A stretch of DNA of 64,000 nucleotides from Nocardioides sp. SYSU D00065. GTDB lineage: Bacteria; Actinomycetota; Actinomycetes; Propionibacteriales; Nocardioidaceae. Under the pieces are notes generated by a model. That model was not told the origin of the DNA, made no database searches, and saw nothing but the letters and a program-made list of their open reading frames with translations. Where the stretch lies: contig NZ_JAFMSX010000001.1 in NCBI RefSeq assembly GCF_017916425.1, positions 930,001-994,000 of the forward strand, written 5' to 3'. Shown piece by piece: positions 1 to 8,748 of the stretch. A program made the position numbers and the translations under genes. How positions within the stretch are numbered: position 1 is the first letter of the stretch; each line of letters opens with the position of its first letter.

Positions 1-84
1 CATCAAGGTATGTCGCTGGATGGGCACTCCCCTAGGTGCATTCGCCTGGGGAAGTGCCTGCTCGCCGACATACCGTGATGAAGC
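1..84. repeat. 84-bp inverted-repeat element, copy 1
   Basis: Its ends are imperfect inverted repeats (ATCAAGGTATGTCG and CGACATACCGTGAT). Inside them lies a second inverted pair, GGGCACTCCCC and GGGGAAGTGCC, so the element can fold into a long hairpin. A second copy of the same length lies at 143-226. It has no coding content and resembles a MITE- or REP-like element. The window edge coincides with its first base, so it may extend further left. Confidence 0.7.
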
Positions 85-142
85 ACCAGCGCCGGCACCG
101 CCGGCCGGCCGGCGATCCCAAGAGTCCCAGCGGCCCCAGCTC

Positions 143-226
143 CATCAAGGTACGTCGCTGGATGGGCACTTCCCTCGATCAGTTCGCCTGGGGAAGTGCC
201 TGCTCGCCGACATACCGTGATGAAGC
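143..226. repeat. 84-bp inverted-repeat element, copy 2
   Basis: This is a second copy of the element at 1-84, in the same orientation and differing at several bases mainly in the hairpin loop (CTCGATCAGTT against CTAGGTGCATT). It sits 64 bp beyond the stop codon of the leftward permease gene, so it could also act as a 3' end structure for the galactoside transport operon. Confidence 0.7.
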
Positions 227-289
227 AACGGCGACCCGGACCCCCAAACGCCCGAACACCGAACGCCCGGACCCCCGGACCAACCCACC

Positions 290-1222
290 TCAGCCCTTCG
301 TCGAGCCCAGCGTCAATCCGGACACGAACTGCTTCTGCAGGGCGAAGAACACGACCAGCACCGGCAGCGCGACCAGGATCGACCCCGCCGCGACCAGGTT
401 GGTGTCGGTGAAGAACTGGCCACGCAGGTTGTTGAGCGCGGACGTCACCGGGTACTTGCTGCCCTGCTGCAGCAGCACGGTCGCCCAGAAGAACTCGTTG
501 TAGACCCAGGTGACCTGCAGCGTCGCCAAGGCTGCCAGCGCAGGGCGTACGAGCGGCATGGTGAGCTGCCAGTACTGCCGCCACACGCTGGCGCCGTCGA
601 GCTCGGCCGACTCGTAGAGCTCGTGCGGCAGCGTCTTCATGTAGTTGCTGAGCACGAAGGTGCAGAAGCCGAGCTGGAACGCGGTGTTGACCAGGATGAG
701 CGACCAGAAGCTGTTCAGCATCGATCCGGAGTCGCTCATGAACAGCGGCAGCGGGATCTCCCGGAACAGCCGGAAGACCGGGATCAGCAGGGCCTGCGGC
801 GGCAGCAGGTTCGCAGCCAGGAACACGCCGAGCAGCGTCAGGTTGAACCGGAAGCTGAACCGCGCGAGCACGAACGCCACCATGGACGACAGCCATAGGG
901 TGAGCAGGACCGCCGGCACGGTGATGAGCAGCGAGTTCTTGAAGTGCAGCCCGAAGTTGCCGCGGGCCCACGCCTCCTCGTAGTTGTCGAGCGTCCACCC
1001 GCCCAGCGACAGGTAGCCGTTGGCCTGGGTGTAGTCGTAGTCGCGGAACGAGTTGACCAGCGCCCACACCAGCGGGAAGAGCCACGCGAGCGCGAGCACC
1101 GCGACGAGCACCGTGACGACGGTGCCGCGCGGGCTGCTCAGCACCCCACCCGTACGGGACGTGGTCCCGGCCGCCGGCGCGGCGGTGGGAGGCGGGGTCG
1201 CGACGGGTGTCTCGTACGTCAT
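290..1222 (-). CDS. Carbohydrate ABC transporter permease (MalG type)
   Basis: Inner-membrane permease subunit of a CUT1-family sugar importer, 310 residues. It has an N-terminal membrane segment after a Pro/Ala/Thr-rich start and several further hydrophobic helices. The EAA loop that contacts the ATPase is visible as ELYESAELDGASVWRQYWQL near residues 200-220. The ATG overlaps the end of the MalF-type gene by 4 bp (ATGA), implying translational coupling. It is the last gene of a lipoprotein-MalF-MalG operon divergent from two galactosidases, so an alpha- or beta-galactoside is the likely substrate. No ATPase gene lies in the window; such systems often share an MsmK-type ATPase encoded elsewhere. 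Confidence 0.95.
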   Translation of the reverse strand: MTYETPVATPPPTAAPAAGTTSRTGGVLSSPRGTVVTVLVAVLALAWLFPLVWALVNSFRDYDYTQANGYLSLGGWTLDNYEEAWARGNFGLHFKNSLLITVPAVLLTLWLSSMVAFVLARFSFRFNLTLLGVFLAANLLPPQALLIPVFRLFREIPLPLFMSDSGSMLNSFWSLILVNTAFQLGFCTFVLSNYMKTLPHELYESAELDGASVWRQYWQLTMPLVRPALAALATLQVTWVYNEFFWATVLLQQGSKYPVTSALNNLRGQFFTDTNLVAAGSILVALPVLVVFFALQKQFVSGLTLGSTKG

Positions 1223-2148
1223 CGGGACCGCTCCTCCTTGAACACCACGCGCAGGTAGAGGGTGATGAAGACCGACGAGATGAGCATCATGATCACCGCG
1301 AGTGCCGAGCCGAACCCGTAGCGCGTGGCCTCGCCGATGACGTTCTGGCTCACCAGCGCGGCGATGATCTCGAGTCCGTTGCGGCCCTTGTTGATCACCC
1401 ACACCAGGTCGAAGGCGCGCAGCGACTCGATGACCACGATGACGATCACGATCATGTTGATCGGCCGCATCACCGGGAAGATCACGTGGAAGAAGGTGCG
1501 CACCTCGCTGGCCCCGTCCATCGCGGCCGCCTCGCGCAGCGACGCGTCCACGCCCTTCAGCCCGGCCAGGTAGATGAGCATGATGTAGCCGGTGTGGCGC
1601 CAGGCGGTGGCGACGAGCACCGCCCACAGGTTCACGTCGGGGTCGCCGTACCAGTCGACCGTGGTGCCGAACACCTGGTTGATCAGCCCCTGGTCGCGTG
1701 AGTAGAACAGCTGCCAGATGAAGCCGATGAGCGCCAGCGACAGCACCACGGGCATGTAGAAGGCGGTCTGGTAGAACCGGCTCCCCCGCATCTCGCGGTC
1801 CAGCACCACCGCCAGCACGACCCCGAGGATCGTCGGCAGGACGAAGAGGAACGCCAACCAGATGAGGTTGTGCTGGATCGCCGGCCAGAACGGGGGGTAG
1901 ATGGTGGTGATGTCCTCGTAGTTCTGCAGTCCGACCCACTCGATGGTGTCGAGGCCGCCGAAGCCGTTCCAGCGGGTGAAGGACAGCAGCACCGAGCCGA
2001 GCGCGGGCAGCCAGACGAGCCCGACCACCAGCAGGGTGGGGACGGTGATCATCGCGACGACGGTGAGCCGGTCGCGCGGGGGTAGCCGGCGCTTGCCCGG
2101 AGGGGACGCGGCCGCCTGGCGCGGCGGCGCCTCGGTGGTCTCGGACAT
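1219..2148 (-). CDS. Carbohydrate ABC transporter permease (MalF type)
   Basis: 309-residue partner permease of the same CUT1 importer. A short Pro-rich cytoplasmic N-terminus is followed by about six membrane helices. The EAA signature is SLREAAAMDGASEVRTFF in the C-terminal third. It starts 3 bp after the stop of the substrate-binding lipoprotein gene and overlaps the MalG-type gene by 4 bp, so the three genes form one tight operon. The specificity (galactosides) is inferred from the neighbouring GH42 and GH36 genes, not from the permease sequence. Confidence 0.95.
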   Translation of the reverse strand: MSETTEAPPRQAAASPPGKRRLPPRDRLTVVAMITVPTLLVVGLVWLPALGSVLLSFTRWNGFGGLDTIEWVGLQNYEDITTIYPPFWPAIQHNLIWLAFLFVLPTILGVVLAVVLDREMRGSRFYQTAFYMPVVLSLALIGFIWQLFYSRDQGLINQVFGTTVDWYGDPDVNLWAVLVATAWRHTGYIMLIYLAGLKGVDASLREAAAMDGASEVRTFFHVIFPVMRPINMIVIVIVVIESLRAFDLVWVINKGRNGLEIIAALVSQNVIGEATRYGFGSALAVIMMLISSVFITLYLRVVFKEERSR

Positions 2149-2151
2149 GGT

Positions 2152-3477
2152 TCAGGCGAAGATCGACTCGGCCTGCTCCTGGATGCTGGCCGTGACGCCG
2201 TCGATGTCGTCGGGGTTCTTCAAGAACTCCTGGATGGACGGGATCATCACGGTGTTGGCGAAGTCGGCGTTGGTGTCCCGGTCCATGAACTGCGCGATGT
2301 TGGCCGCCGCGCTGACGACCTCGGCCGACTTCTTCTGCAGGTCGCTGTACGTCGCCGTGCTCGCGCCGGAGTTGGCGGCGATGAAGGGGGCGTCGGCGCC
2401 GTTGTTGGCCGCGTCGGCGGCCGCGGCGCTGCCGAGCCACTTGGCCATCTCCTTGCCGGCCTCCTGGTTCTGCCCGGCCGCCGCGACGCAGAACCCGTCG
2501 ATGGGGGCGTCGAGCGCGTCGGAGCCGATGGCCGGGTCGAGCTCGGGGAAGGTGAAGAAGTCGAGGTCCTCGCCGTTCTCACCCAGGGCGTCGACCACGA
2601 AGGTCCCCAGCAGGTACATCCCGCACTCGCCCTTGCCCATGGCCGTGGCCGCCTCCTGCCAGGTGCGGCCCAGCGGGTCCTCCTGGTGGTAGGGCAGTAG
2701 CGTGCGCCAGGTCTCGAAGACCTGCTTGACCTCGTCGCCGTCCCACTGCTCGTCGCCGGCCATCAGGCTCATGTGGAAGTCGAAGCCGTTGAGCCGCATG
2801 TTGAGGATGTCGAACGTGCCCATCGCCGGCCACCCGTCCTTGTCGCCGAAGGCGAACGGCGTGATGCCCTTGCCCTGCATGTCCTCCATGAGCGCCATGA
2901 AGTCGTCGTTGGACTCGGGGGCGGTCCAGCCGTTCTTCTCGAACACCGACTTCCGGTAGAAGACCGCCCAGGGGTAGTACTGCACGGGCACGAAGTACTG
3001 CTTGCCGTCGGCGGCGGTCGAGGCCTGCTTGAAGGAGTCGTCGAGCCCCTCGATCGGCCAGATGTCGCTCAGGTCGGTGATCAGCCCCGCCTCGGCGAAC
3101 TGCGCCATCCGGAACCCGGCGAACCAGGTGAAGACGTCGTCGGGAGTGCCCTGCAGGTAGGTGTTGATGCTCTCCTGGAAGGTGTTGTGGTCCACCGCGT
3201 TGAGGTCGACCTTGGTGCCGGTCTCCTCGGTGTACGCCGCCGCCATCGCGGCCAGCCGGTCGTGGGCGGCGCCGACCCCCTCGGCCTCGTTGATGCCGAA
3301 CTTCACCGTGGCTCCCGACCCGGTGGCGGGCCCGTCGTCGCCGCCGCACGCGGCCAGCAGGTTCGCTCCGCCCACCGCGAGGCCGCTGAGCGCCATGCCG
3401 CGGATCACGGAGCGCCGCGTCGCGGCCACCGTGGCCACGGCGGAGCGGGGGACGGCGGCGGAACGGGGACGGGGCAT
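2152..3477 (-). CDS. Extracellular sugar-binding lipoprotein of the ABC importer
   Basis: 441-residue family 1 solute-binding protein. The N-terminus has a twin-arginine stretch (RRSVIRG, residues 21-27) followed by a hydrophobic segment and a lipobox LLAAC with the lipidation cysteine at residue 44. It is therefore probably exported and anchored to the outer face of the membrane. A strong ribosome site (AGGAGG) lies just upstream of the ATG. It is the first gene of the importer operon and is transcribed away from the beta-galactosidase gene. It should capture the galactoside and deliver it to the two permeases. Confidence 0.93.
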   Translation of the reverse strand: MPRPRSAAVPRSAVATVAATRRSVIRGMALSGLAVGGANLLAACGGDDGPATGSGATVKFGINEAEGVGAAHDRLAAMAAAYTEETGTKVDLNAVDHNTFQESINTYLQGTPDDVFTWFAGFRMAQFAEAGLITDLSDIWPIEGLDDSFKQASTAADGKQYFVPVQYYPWAVFYRKSVFEKNGWTAPESNDDFMALMEDMQGKGITPFAFGDKDGWPAMGTFDILNMRLNGFDFHMSLMAGDEQWDGDEVKQVFETWRTLLPYHQEDPLGRTWQEAATAMGKGECGMYLLGTFVVDALGENGEDLDFFTFPELDPAIGSDALDAPIDGFCVAAAGQNQEAGKEMAKWLGSAAAADAANNGADAPFIAANSGASTATYSDLQKKSAEVVSAAANIAQFMDRDTNADFANTVMIPSIQEFLKNPDDIDGVTASIQEQAESIFA

Positions 3478-3514
3478 GACGGCCTCCTGGGGACAAAATC
3501 AAACAGGGGTGCAC

Positions 3515-3544
3515 AGCATGTGACGCCCCTCACACCGACGTCAA
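3515..3544 (-). promoter_or_regulatory. Predicted promoter of the importer operon
   Basis: Read on the minus strand, a TTGACG -35 box and a CATGCT -10 box are 18 bp apart, about 40 bp upstream of the lipoprotein start. The spacer carries GTGTGAGG followed by CG and CACA. The same arrangement occurs in the rightward promoter at 3609-3638. The shared spacer motif is a candidate binding site for the DeoR-type regulator encoded at 5667-6476. Confidence 0.5.
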
Positions 3545-3608
3545 GCCTCTCCGAGCCGCCAATCGACACCGGATCGAACACTTCCGAACGGATTTCGACT
3601 CGGGGGCG

Positions 3609-3638
3609 TTGACTTCGTCGTGTGAGGGTCGCCACAGT
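3609..3638 (+). promoter_or_regulatory. Predicted promoter of the galactosidase operon, possibly leaderless
   Basis: A TTGACT -35 box and a CACAGT -10 box are separated by 18 bp; the spacer contains GTGTGAGGG. The -10 box ends 7 bases before the ATG at 3646, which has no good Shine-Dalgarno sequence. Transcription could therefore start at or next to the initiation codon. The layout mirrors the leftward promoter at 3515-3544. Confidence 0.45.
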
Positions 3639-3645
3639 GGGCGGC

Positions 3646-5667
3646 ATGCCCGTCCCCTTGCCGGCGCTCGCCTTCGGCGGCGACTACAACCCCGAGCAGT
3701 GGTCCCGCGAGATCCACGAGGAGGACCGCGCGCTGATGCGCGAGGCCGGGGTCGACCTGGTCACCCTCGGCGTCTTCTCGTGGGCCTGGCTGCAACCCGA
3801 GCCGGACCGCTGGGAGTTCGGCTGGCTTGACGACCAGATGGACTCGCTGCACAGCGCGGGCATCCGGGTCGACCTGGCCACCGCCACCGCCAGCCCGCCG
3901 CCGTGGCTGACCCACCGGCACCCCGAGGTGCTCCCGGTGACCCACGACGGCCGTACGCTCTGGCCGGGCGGGCGCCAGGCCTTCTGCCCGAGCTCGCCGC
4001 TCTACCGCGACTACGCGCTGACGCTGTGCACGGCGTTGGCCGAACGCTACTCCGAGCATCCGGCGCTCGCCCTGTGGCACGTGTCCAACGAGCTGGGCTG
4101 CCACAACGCTCGCTGCTACTGCGACGTCAGCGCCGCCGCCTTCCGGACCTGGCTGCGTCGCCGGTACGACGACGACGTGGCCGTGCTCAACGACGCCTGG
4201 GGCACGGCCTTCTGGTCCCAGCGCTACGACGACTTCGAGCAGGTGCTGCCGCCGCGGGTCGCTCCCACGCACGCCAACCCCACCCAGCAGCTGGACTTCC
4301 TGCGCTTCTCCTCCGACCAGCTGCTCGACAACTTCGTCGCCGAGCGCGACGTGCTGCACCGGGTCTCCCCCGGCGTGCCGGTGACGACCAACTTCATGGT
4401 CATGCGCCAGACGGCGGAGATGGACTACCTGCGCTGGGGGCGCGAGCTCGACGTGGTCTCCAACGACCATTACCTCATCGCCGCCGAGGCCGGCGGGCAC
4501 CGCGAGCTCGCGTTCAGCGCCGACCTCACGCGGGGCACGGCCGGCGGGCGACCGTGGCTGCTCATGGAGCACTCCACCAGCGCGGTCAACTGGCAGCCGC
4601 GCAACCGTGCCAAGACGCCCGGCGAGATGATCCGCAACAGCCTCTCCCACGTGGCGCGCGGTGCCGACGCGGTGCTGTTCTTCCAGTGGCGGGCGTCGCG
4701 GGCGGGCGCGGAGAAGTTCCACTCCGGCCTGCTCCCCCACGCCGGCACCGACACCCGCCAGTGGCGCGAGGTGGTCGAGCTCTCGCGCGTCCTCGACGCG
4801 GTGGAGGAGGTCGCCGGCAGCACGGCGCGCAACGAGGCGGCGATCCTGTTCGATTACGAGGCGTGGTGGGGGTGCGAGCTGGACTCCCACCCCACCGTCG
4901 ACGTGCGCTACCGCGATCGCGCCGAGGACCTCCACCGGGCGCTGTCGGCGCTCGGCGTCGGGGTCGACGTCGTGCACCCCAGCGCCGACCTGTCGTCGTA
5001 CCGTCTCGTGCTGGTGCCGACGCTCTACCTCGTCTCCGACGCGACCGCCGCGGCGCTCACTGCTGCTGCCGAGGCCGGGGCGACGGTGGTCGTGACCTAC
5101 TTCAGCGGGATCGTCGACGAGCACGACCACGTCCGCCTCGGCGGCTATCCCGGCGCCTTCCGCGACCTGCTCGGCGTACGCACCACCGAGTTCCTGCCGC
5201 TGCTCGCCGGTCAGCAGGTGCGGGTCGAGGGCCTCGAGGGCGGGCCGGTGACGGCCGACGTGTGGACCGAGGACCTCGAGCTCGCCGGGGCCGAGGCGGT
5301 CGCCACGCACGTCGACGGACCCGCCGCCGGGCTGCCCGCGATCACCCGGCGTCCGGTCGGCGCTGGCGCCGCGTGGTACGTCGCCACCCGGCTCGACGCG
5401 GCCGGCACCGACCGGCTGGTCGAGCGACTGGTCACCGAGGTGAGGCTCGAGCGTCTCCCCGGCGCCTCCCCCCTGGTGGAGGTGACCCGCCGGGTGGGCG
5501 AGGGCGCGAGCTGGCTCTTCGTCGTCAACCACGACAGCGAGCCCGCCGAGGTGGCGGTCCACGGCGTGGAGCTCGTCAGCGGGCAGGAGGTCGCCGGCGA
5601 CCTCGTCGTCGCAGCGGGCGGCGTCGCGGTGGTACGCGAGGCCGCTGCCGGCGGGCAGGTCGCCTGA
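3646..5667 (+). CDS. GH42 beta-galactosidase
   Basis: 673-residue cytoplasmic beta-galactosidase of glycoside hydrolase family 42, with no signal peptide. The TIM-barrel begins with FGGDYNPEQW. The acid/base glutamate is in HVSNELG (Asn148-Glu149) and the nucleophile glutamate is in LLMEHSTS (Glu308). Cysteines in CHNARCYC (152, 157, 159) plus Cys114 match the zinc-binding cluster known in some family members. The trimerisation and C-terminal beta domains follow, and the length is normal. I prefer the ATG at 3646; a GTG at 3622 would add eight residues but overlaps the predicted promoter. Its stop shares one base with the start of the DeoR gene. Confidence 0.95.
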   Translation: MPVPLPALAFGGDYNPEQWSREIHEEDRALMREAGVDLVTLGVFSWAWLQPEPDRWEFGWLDDQMDSLHSAGIRVDLATATASPPPWLTHRHPEVLPVTHDGRTLWPGGRQAFCPSSPLYRDYALTLCTALAERYSEHPALALWHVSNELGCHNARCYCDVSAAAFRTWLRRRYDDDVAVLNDAWGTAFWSQRYDDFEQVLPPRVAPTHANPTQQLDFLRFSSDQLLDNFVAERDVLHRVSPGVPVTTNFMVMRQTAEMDYLRWGRELDVVSNDHYLIAAEAGGHRELAFSADLTRGTAGGRPWLLMEHSTSAVNWQPRNRAKTPGEMIRNSLSHVARGADAVLFFQWRASRAGAEKFHSGLLPHAGTDTRQWREVVELSRVLDAVEEVAGSTARNEAAILFDYEAWWGCELDSHPTVDVRYRDRAEDLHRALSALGVGVDVVHPSADLSSYRLVLVPTLYLVSDATAAALTAAAEAGATVVVTYFSGIVDEHDHVRLGGYPGAFRDLLGVRTTEFLPLLAGQQVRVEGLEGGPVTADVWTEDLELAGAEAVATHVDGPAAGLPAITRRPVGAGAAWYVATRLDAAGTDRLVERLVTEVRLERLPGASPLVEVTRRVGEGASWLFVVNHDSEPAEVAVHGVELVSGQEVAGDLVVAAGGVAVVREAAAGGQVA

Positions 5668-6476
5668 TGCTCGCCGCCCAGCGCCGGGGACGCATCCTGG
5701 CCGAGCTCAGCCGGGACGGCACCGTCCGCGTGACCGACCTCGTCGAGCTGCTCGGCGTCTCCGACATGACGGTGCGCCGCGACCTCGTCGCCCTGCACCG
5801 GGACGGCCTGCTGGAGAAGGTGCACGGCGGCGCACTCGCGGTCGCCGAGCCGTCGTCGTCCGAGCCCGGGTTCGCCGCCAAGTCGGTGCAGCTGCGGCGC
5901 GAGAAGGAGGCGATCGCGGCAGCCGCCGCCGAGCTGGTGCACACCGGGATGGCCATCGCGGTCTCGGCCGGCACCACCACCCACGCCCTCACCGAGCACA
6001 TCGCGCGCATCCCCAACCTGACCGTCGTCACCAACTCGGTGTGGGTGGCCGACGTGCTGCACCGCACCGGTGACGCCACCACGTCGGTGCTGCTCACCGG
6101 CGGCCTGCGCACCCCGTCCGACGCGCTCGTCGGTCCGGTTGCGGTCTCCTCGCTGCGCACGCTGCACGTCGACGCGTTCTTCATGGGGGTGCACGGCATG
6201 GACGTGCGCGCCGGCTTCAGCACGCCCAACCTGCTGGAGTCGGAGACCAACCGGGCGATGATCGAGCGCTCGCGGCGCCTGATCGTGTGCGCCGACTCCA
6301 GCAAGTGGGGAGTCGTCGGGCTCAGCAGCATGGCGAGCCTGTCCGAGGCAGCGGTGCTGGTCACCGACTCCGGCCTCTCCGCGCAGGCCAGCGGAGCGCT
6401 GGCCGACCACGTCGGCGAGCTGGTGGTCGTCGACCCGGTCGACGACGACGCCCTCGACGCGGCGGAGGACGCATGA
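5667..6476 (+). CDS. DeoR/GlpR-family transcriptional regulator
   Basis: 269 residues. The N-terminal DeoR helix-turn-helix spans about residues 5-57, with recognition-helix region VSDMTVRRDLVALH followed by the family hallmark KVHGGA. The DeoRC effector-binding domain fills the rest (SAGTTTHAL, and DAFFMGVHGM near residue 170). These proteins are usually repressors released by a phosphorylated sugar. The gene sits between two galactosidase genes, overlapping GH42 by 1 bp and GH36 by 4 bp, so it is most likely the local repressor of both divergent operons. The ligand is not evident from sequence. Confidence 0.93.
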   Translation: MLAAQRRGRILAELSRDGTVRVTDLVELLGVSDMTVRRDLVALHRDGLLEKVHGGALAVAEPSSSEPGFAAKSVQLRREKEAIAAAAAELVHTGMAIAVSAGTTTHALTEHIARIPNLTVVTNSVWVADVLHRTGDATTSVLLTGGLRTPSDALVGPVAVSSLRTLHVDAFFMGVHGMDVRAGFSTPNLLESETNRAMIERSRRLIVCADSSKWGVVGLSSMASLSEAAVLVTDSGLSAQASGALADHVGELVVVDPVDDDALDAAEDA

Positions 6477-8623
6477 GCGCGCCGGCCGCGCCCGGCGCGG
6501 TGCACCTGACCCGCGCGGGCGTGAGCGTCGTGGTGGGACGTGACGAGGCCGGGGTCCCGGTGCTGCTGCACTGGGGTGCCGCGCTCGGCGACCTCGACGA
6601 CGCCGCGCTGGCGGACCTGGTCGCCGCCCGCCGGCCCGGCGTCGCGCGGTCGTCGTACGACGTGCCGCGCCGCACGGGGCTGGTCCCTGACAGCACCCGC
6701 GGGTTCTCCGGCACCCCCGCTCTCGCCGGGCACCGCGTCGGCGGCGCCGCCGCTGCCGTCGCACCCAGCCTGGTGGACTGGGAGGTGCGCGGCGACGACG
6801 CGGCCGGGGTGACGTGCACGGTCACCGACGACGAGGCCGGCTGGCGGGTCGAGGTGGTGCTGCGCCTCGACGACGCCGGGCTGCTGCACGCTCGCACCGA
6901 GGTCACCAACACGGCCGACGGCGACCTGCACCTCGCCTCCGTCCTCACCGTCCTACCCGTCGCCGCGCATGCCACCGAGCTGCTCGACCTGACCGGACGC
7001 TGGTGTCGCGAGCGCACGCCGCAGCGCCATTCCTGGGTCCAGGGGACCCATCGCCGCGACGCCCGCCACGGCCGCACCGGGCACGACGCGACCCTGCTGA
7101 TGGTGGCGGGCACCCCCGGCTTCGCGTTCGGCCGCGGCGAGGTCTGGGGAGTCCACACCGCCTGGAGCGGCAACCACACGACGTACGCCGAGCGCACACC
7201 CGAGGGCGACTGCCTCCTCGGCGGCGGCGAGCTGCTGGCGCCCGGCGAGGTGGTGCTCCGCCCCGGCGACACCTACCGCTCACCGGAGCTGCTGGGGTCG
7301 TGGTCGGATCGGGGGCTCGACCCGCTCAGCCACCGCTTCCACGCCCACCTCCGCGCGGTCACCCCGCGAGCCCGCACCGAGCGCCCGGTGATCGCCAACA
7401 CCTGGGAGGCGGTCTACTTCGACCAGTCGCTGGAGCGGCTCGCCGAGCTCGCCGACGTGGCCGCGTCGATCGGCGTCGAGCGCTTCGTGCTCGACGACGG
7501 CTGGTTCCTCGGCCGCCGCGACGACACCCGGGGGCTCGGTGACTGGCGGGTCGACCCCGAGGCGTGGCCGCACGGGCTGGGACCGCTGGTCGACCACGTG
7601 ACCGGCCGTGGCATGCAGTTCGGGTTGTGGGTCGAGCCGGAGATGGTCAACCTCGACTCGGAGACCGCGCGCCGGCACCCCGAGCGCGTGCTGCGCGGTC
7701 GCGCCGCCGCTTCCCCGCCGTGGCGCCAGCAGCAGGTGCTTGACCTGCAGGACGAGGCGGCGTACGCCGACCTGCGCGAGGCCCTCCTGGCGCTGCTCGA
7801 CGAGCTGGACGTCGCCTACCTCAAGTGGGACCACAACCGCGACCTCACCGACGTCACCCACGCCGGCCGCCCCGCGGTGCACGGGCAGACCCGGGCGGCG
7901 TACCGGCTGCTCGACGAGCTGCGCGAGGCGCATCCCGCGCTCGAGGTCGAGTCGTGCTCCTCGGGCGGGGCGCGTGTGGACGCCGAGGTGCTCAGCCGCA
8001 CCGACCGGATCTGGCCCAGCGACACCATCGACCCGCTGGAGCGCCAGCACCTGCAGCGATGGACGTCGCTGCTGGTGCCGCCGGAGCTCATCGGCTCGCA
8101 CGTGGGCGGCCCCACCTCCCACACGACCGGGCGCACCCATCCGCTGCGCTACCGGGCAGCCGCCGCCCTGCTGTACTCGTTCGGGATCGAGTGGGACGTC
8201 ACCACGCTCGACGAGTCGCAGCTGGCCGCGCTGCGCGACTGGGTCGCGCTCCACAAACAGGTGCGCCCGATCATCGGCAGCGGCACGCTGGTGCACCCCG
8301 ACCACCCGGACCCGGCGGTGCTCGTCACCGGCGTGGTCGCCGCCGACCGCTCCGAGGCGTGCTTCGTGGTGGCGACCGTCGCGGCCACGGCGACGCAGCA
8401 CCCGGCGCCCCTGCGACTGACCGGGCTCGACCCCGACCGGGCCTACCGGCTCGTCGAGGAGATGCCGCCGGAGCCGGGCGGCGCCGACCTGACCGACTCC
8501 TGGGCCGCCTCCGGCCGCGTCCTGACCGGACGGGCGCTGGCCGGCACGGGTGTTGCGCTCCCCGTCATGCATCCCGAGGACGCGCGGGTACTGCGCCTGT
8601 TCGCCGTGGACGTGAAGAACTAG
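6473..8623 (+). CDS. GH36 alpha-galactosidase
   Basis: 716-residue family 36 alpha-galactosidase acting on melibiose- or raffinose-type sugars. An N-terminal beta-supersandwich precedes the TIM-barrel. Diagnostic motifs are FVLDDGWF, the nucleophile in LKWDHNRD (Asp453), the SCSSGGARVD loop, and the acid/base aspartate in WPSDTIDPLERQ (Asp517). There is no signal peptide, so it acts in the cytoplasm on imported sugar. The ATG overlaps the regulator stop by 4 bp. With the GH42 enzyme, the operon can remove both alpha- and beta-linked galactose. Confidence 0.94.
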   Translation: MSAPAAPGAVHLTRAGVSVVVGRDEAGVPVLLHWGAALGDLDDAALADLVAARRPGVARSSYDVPRRTGLVPDSTRGFSGTPALAGHRVGGAAAAVAPSLVDWEVRGDDAAGVTCTVTDDEAGWRVEVVLRLDDAGLLHARTEVTNTADGDLHLASVLTVLPVAAHATELLDLTGRWCRERTPQRHSWVQGTHRRDARHGRTGHDATLLMVAGTPGFAFGRGEVWGVHTAWSGNHTTYAERTPEGDCLLGGGELLAPGEVVLRPGDTYRSPELLGSWSDRGLDPLSHRFHAHLRAVTPRARTERPVIANTWEAVYFDQSLERLAELADVAASIGVERFVLDDGWFLGRRDDTRGLGDWRVDPEAWPHGLGPLVDHVTGRGMQFGLWVEPEMVNLDSETARRHPERVLRGRAAASPPWRQQQVLDLQDEAAYADLREALLALLDELDVAYLKWDHNRDLTDVTHAGRPAVHGQTRAAYRLLDELREAHPALEVESCSSGGARVDAEVLSRTDRIWPSDTIDPLERQHLQRWTSLLVPPELIGSHVGGPTSHTTGRTHPLRYRAAAALLYSFGIEWDVTTLDESQLAALRDWVALHKQVRPIIGSGTLVHPDHPDPAVLVTGVVAADRSEACFVVATVAATATQHPAPLRLTGLDPDRAYRLVEEMPPEPGGADLTDSWAASGRVLTGRALAGTGVALPVMHPEDARVLRLFAVDVKN

Positions 8624-8656
8624 CGCCGCCGCCCGCACTGGTGGCGGGCGGCGGCG
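8624..8656 (+). terminator. GC-rich hairpin after the GH36 gene
   Basis: A perfect 13-bp stem (CGCCGCCGCCCGC and its complement) with a 7-base loop begins one base after the stop codon. It has no U-tract, as is usual for actinobacterial terminators. Confidence 0.6.
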
Positions 8657-8699
8657 GCGACCACGGCCGTGCCGGATGGCGCACGGCCGGGGGTGCAGT

Positions 8700-8742
8700 G
8701 GTCCGAGTGGGAGAGCGCTGACTGCGCTCTCCCACCCGGACC
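8700..8742 (-). terminator. Hairpin terminator of the modular exoprotein gene
   Basis: A 19-position stem (18 paired, one mismatch) with a five-base TGACT loop lies 6 bp beyond the stop of the leftward gene. It faces the terminator of the GH36 gene across a 125-bp convergent gap. Confidence 0.65.
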
Positions 8743-8748
8743 GCGGTG

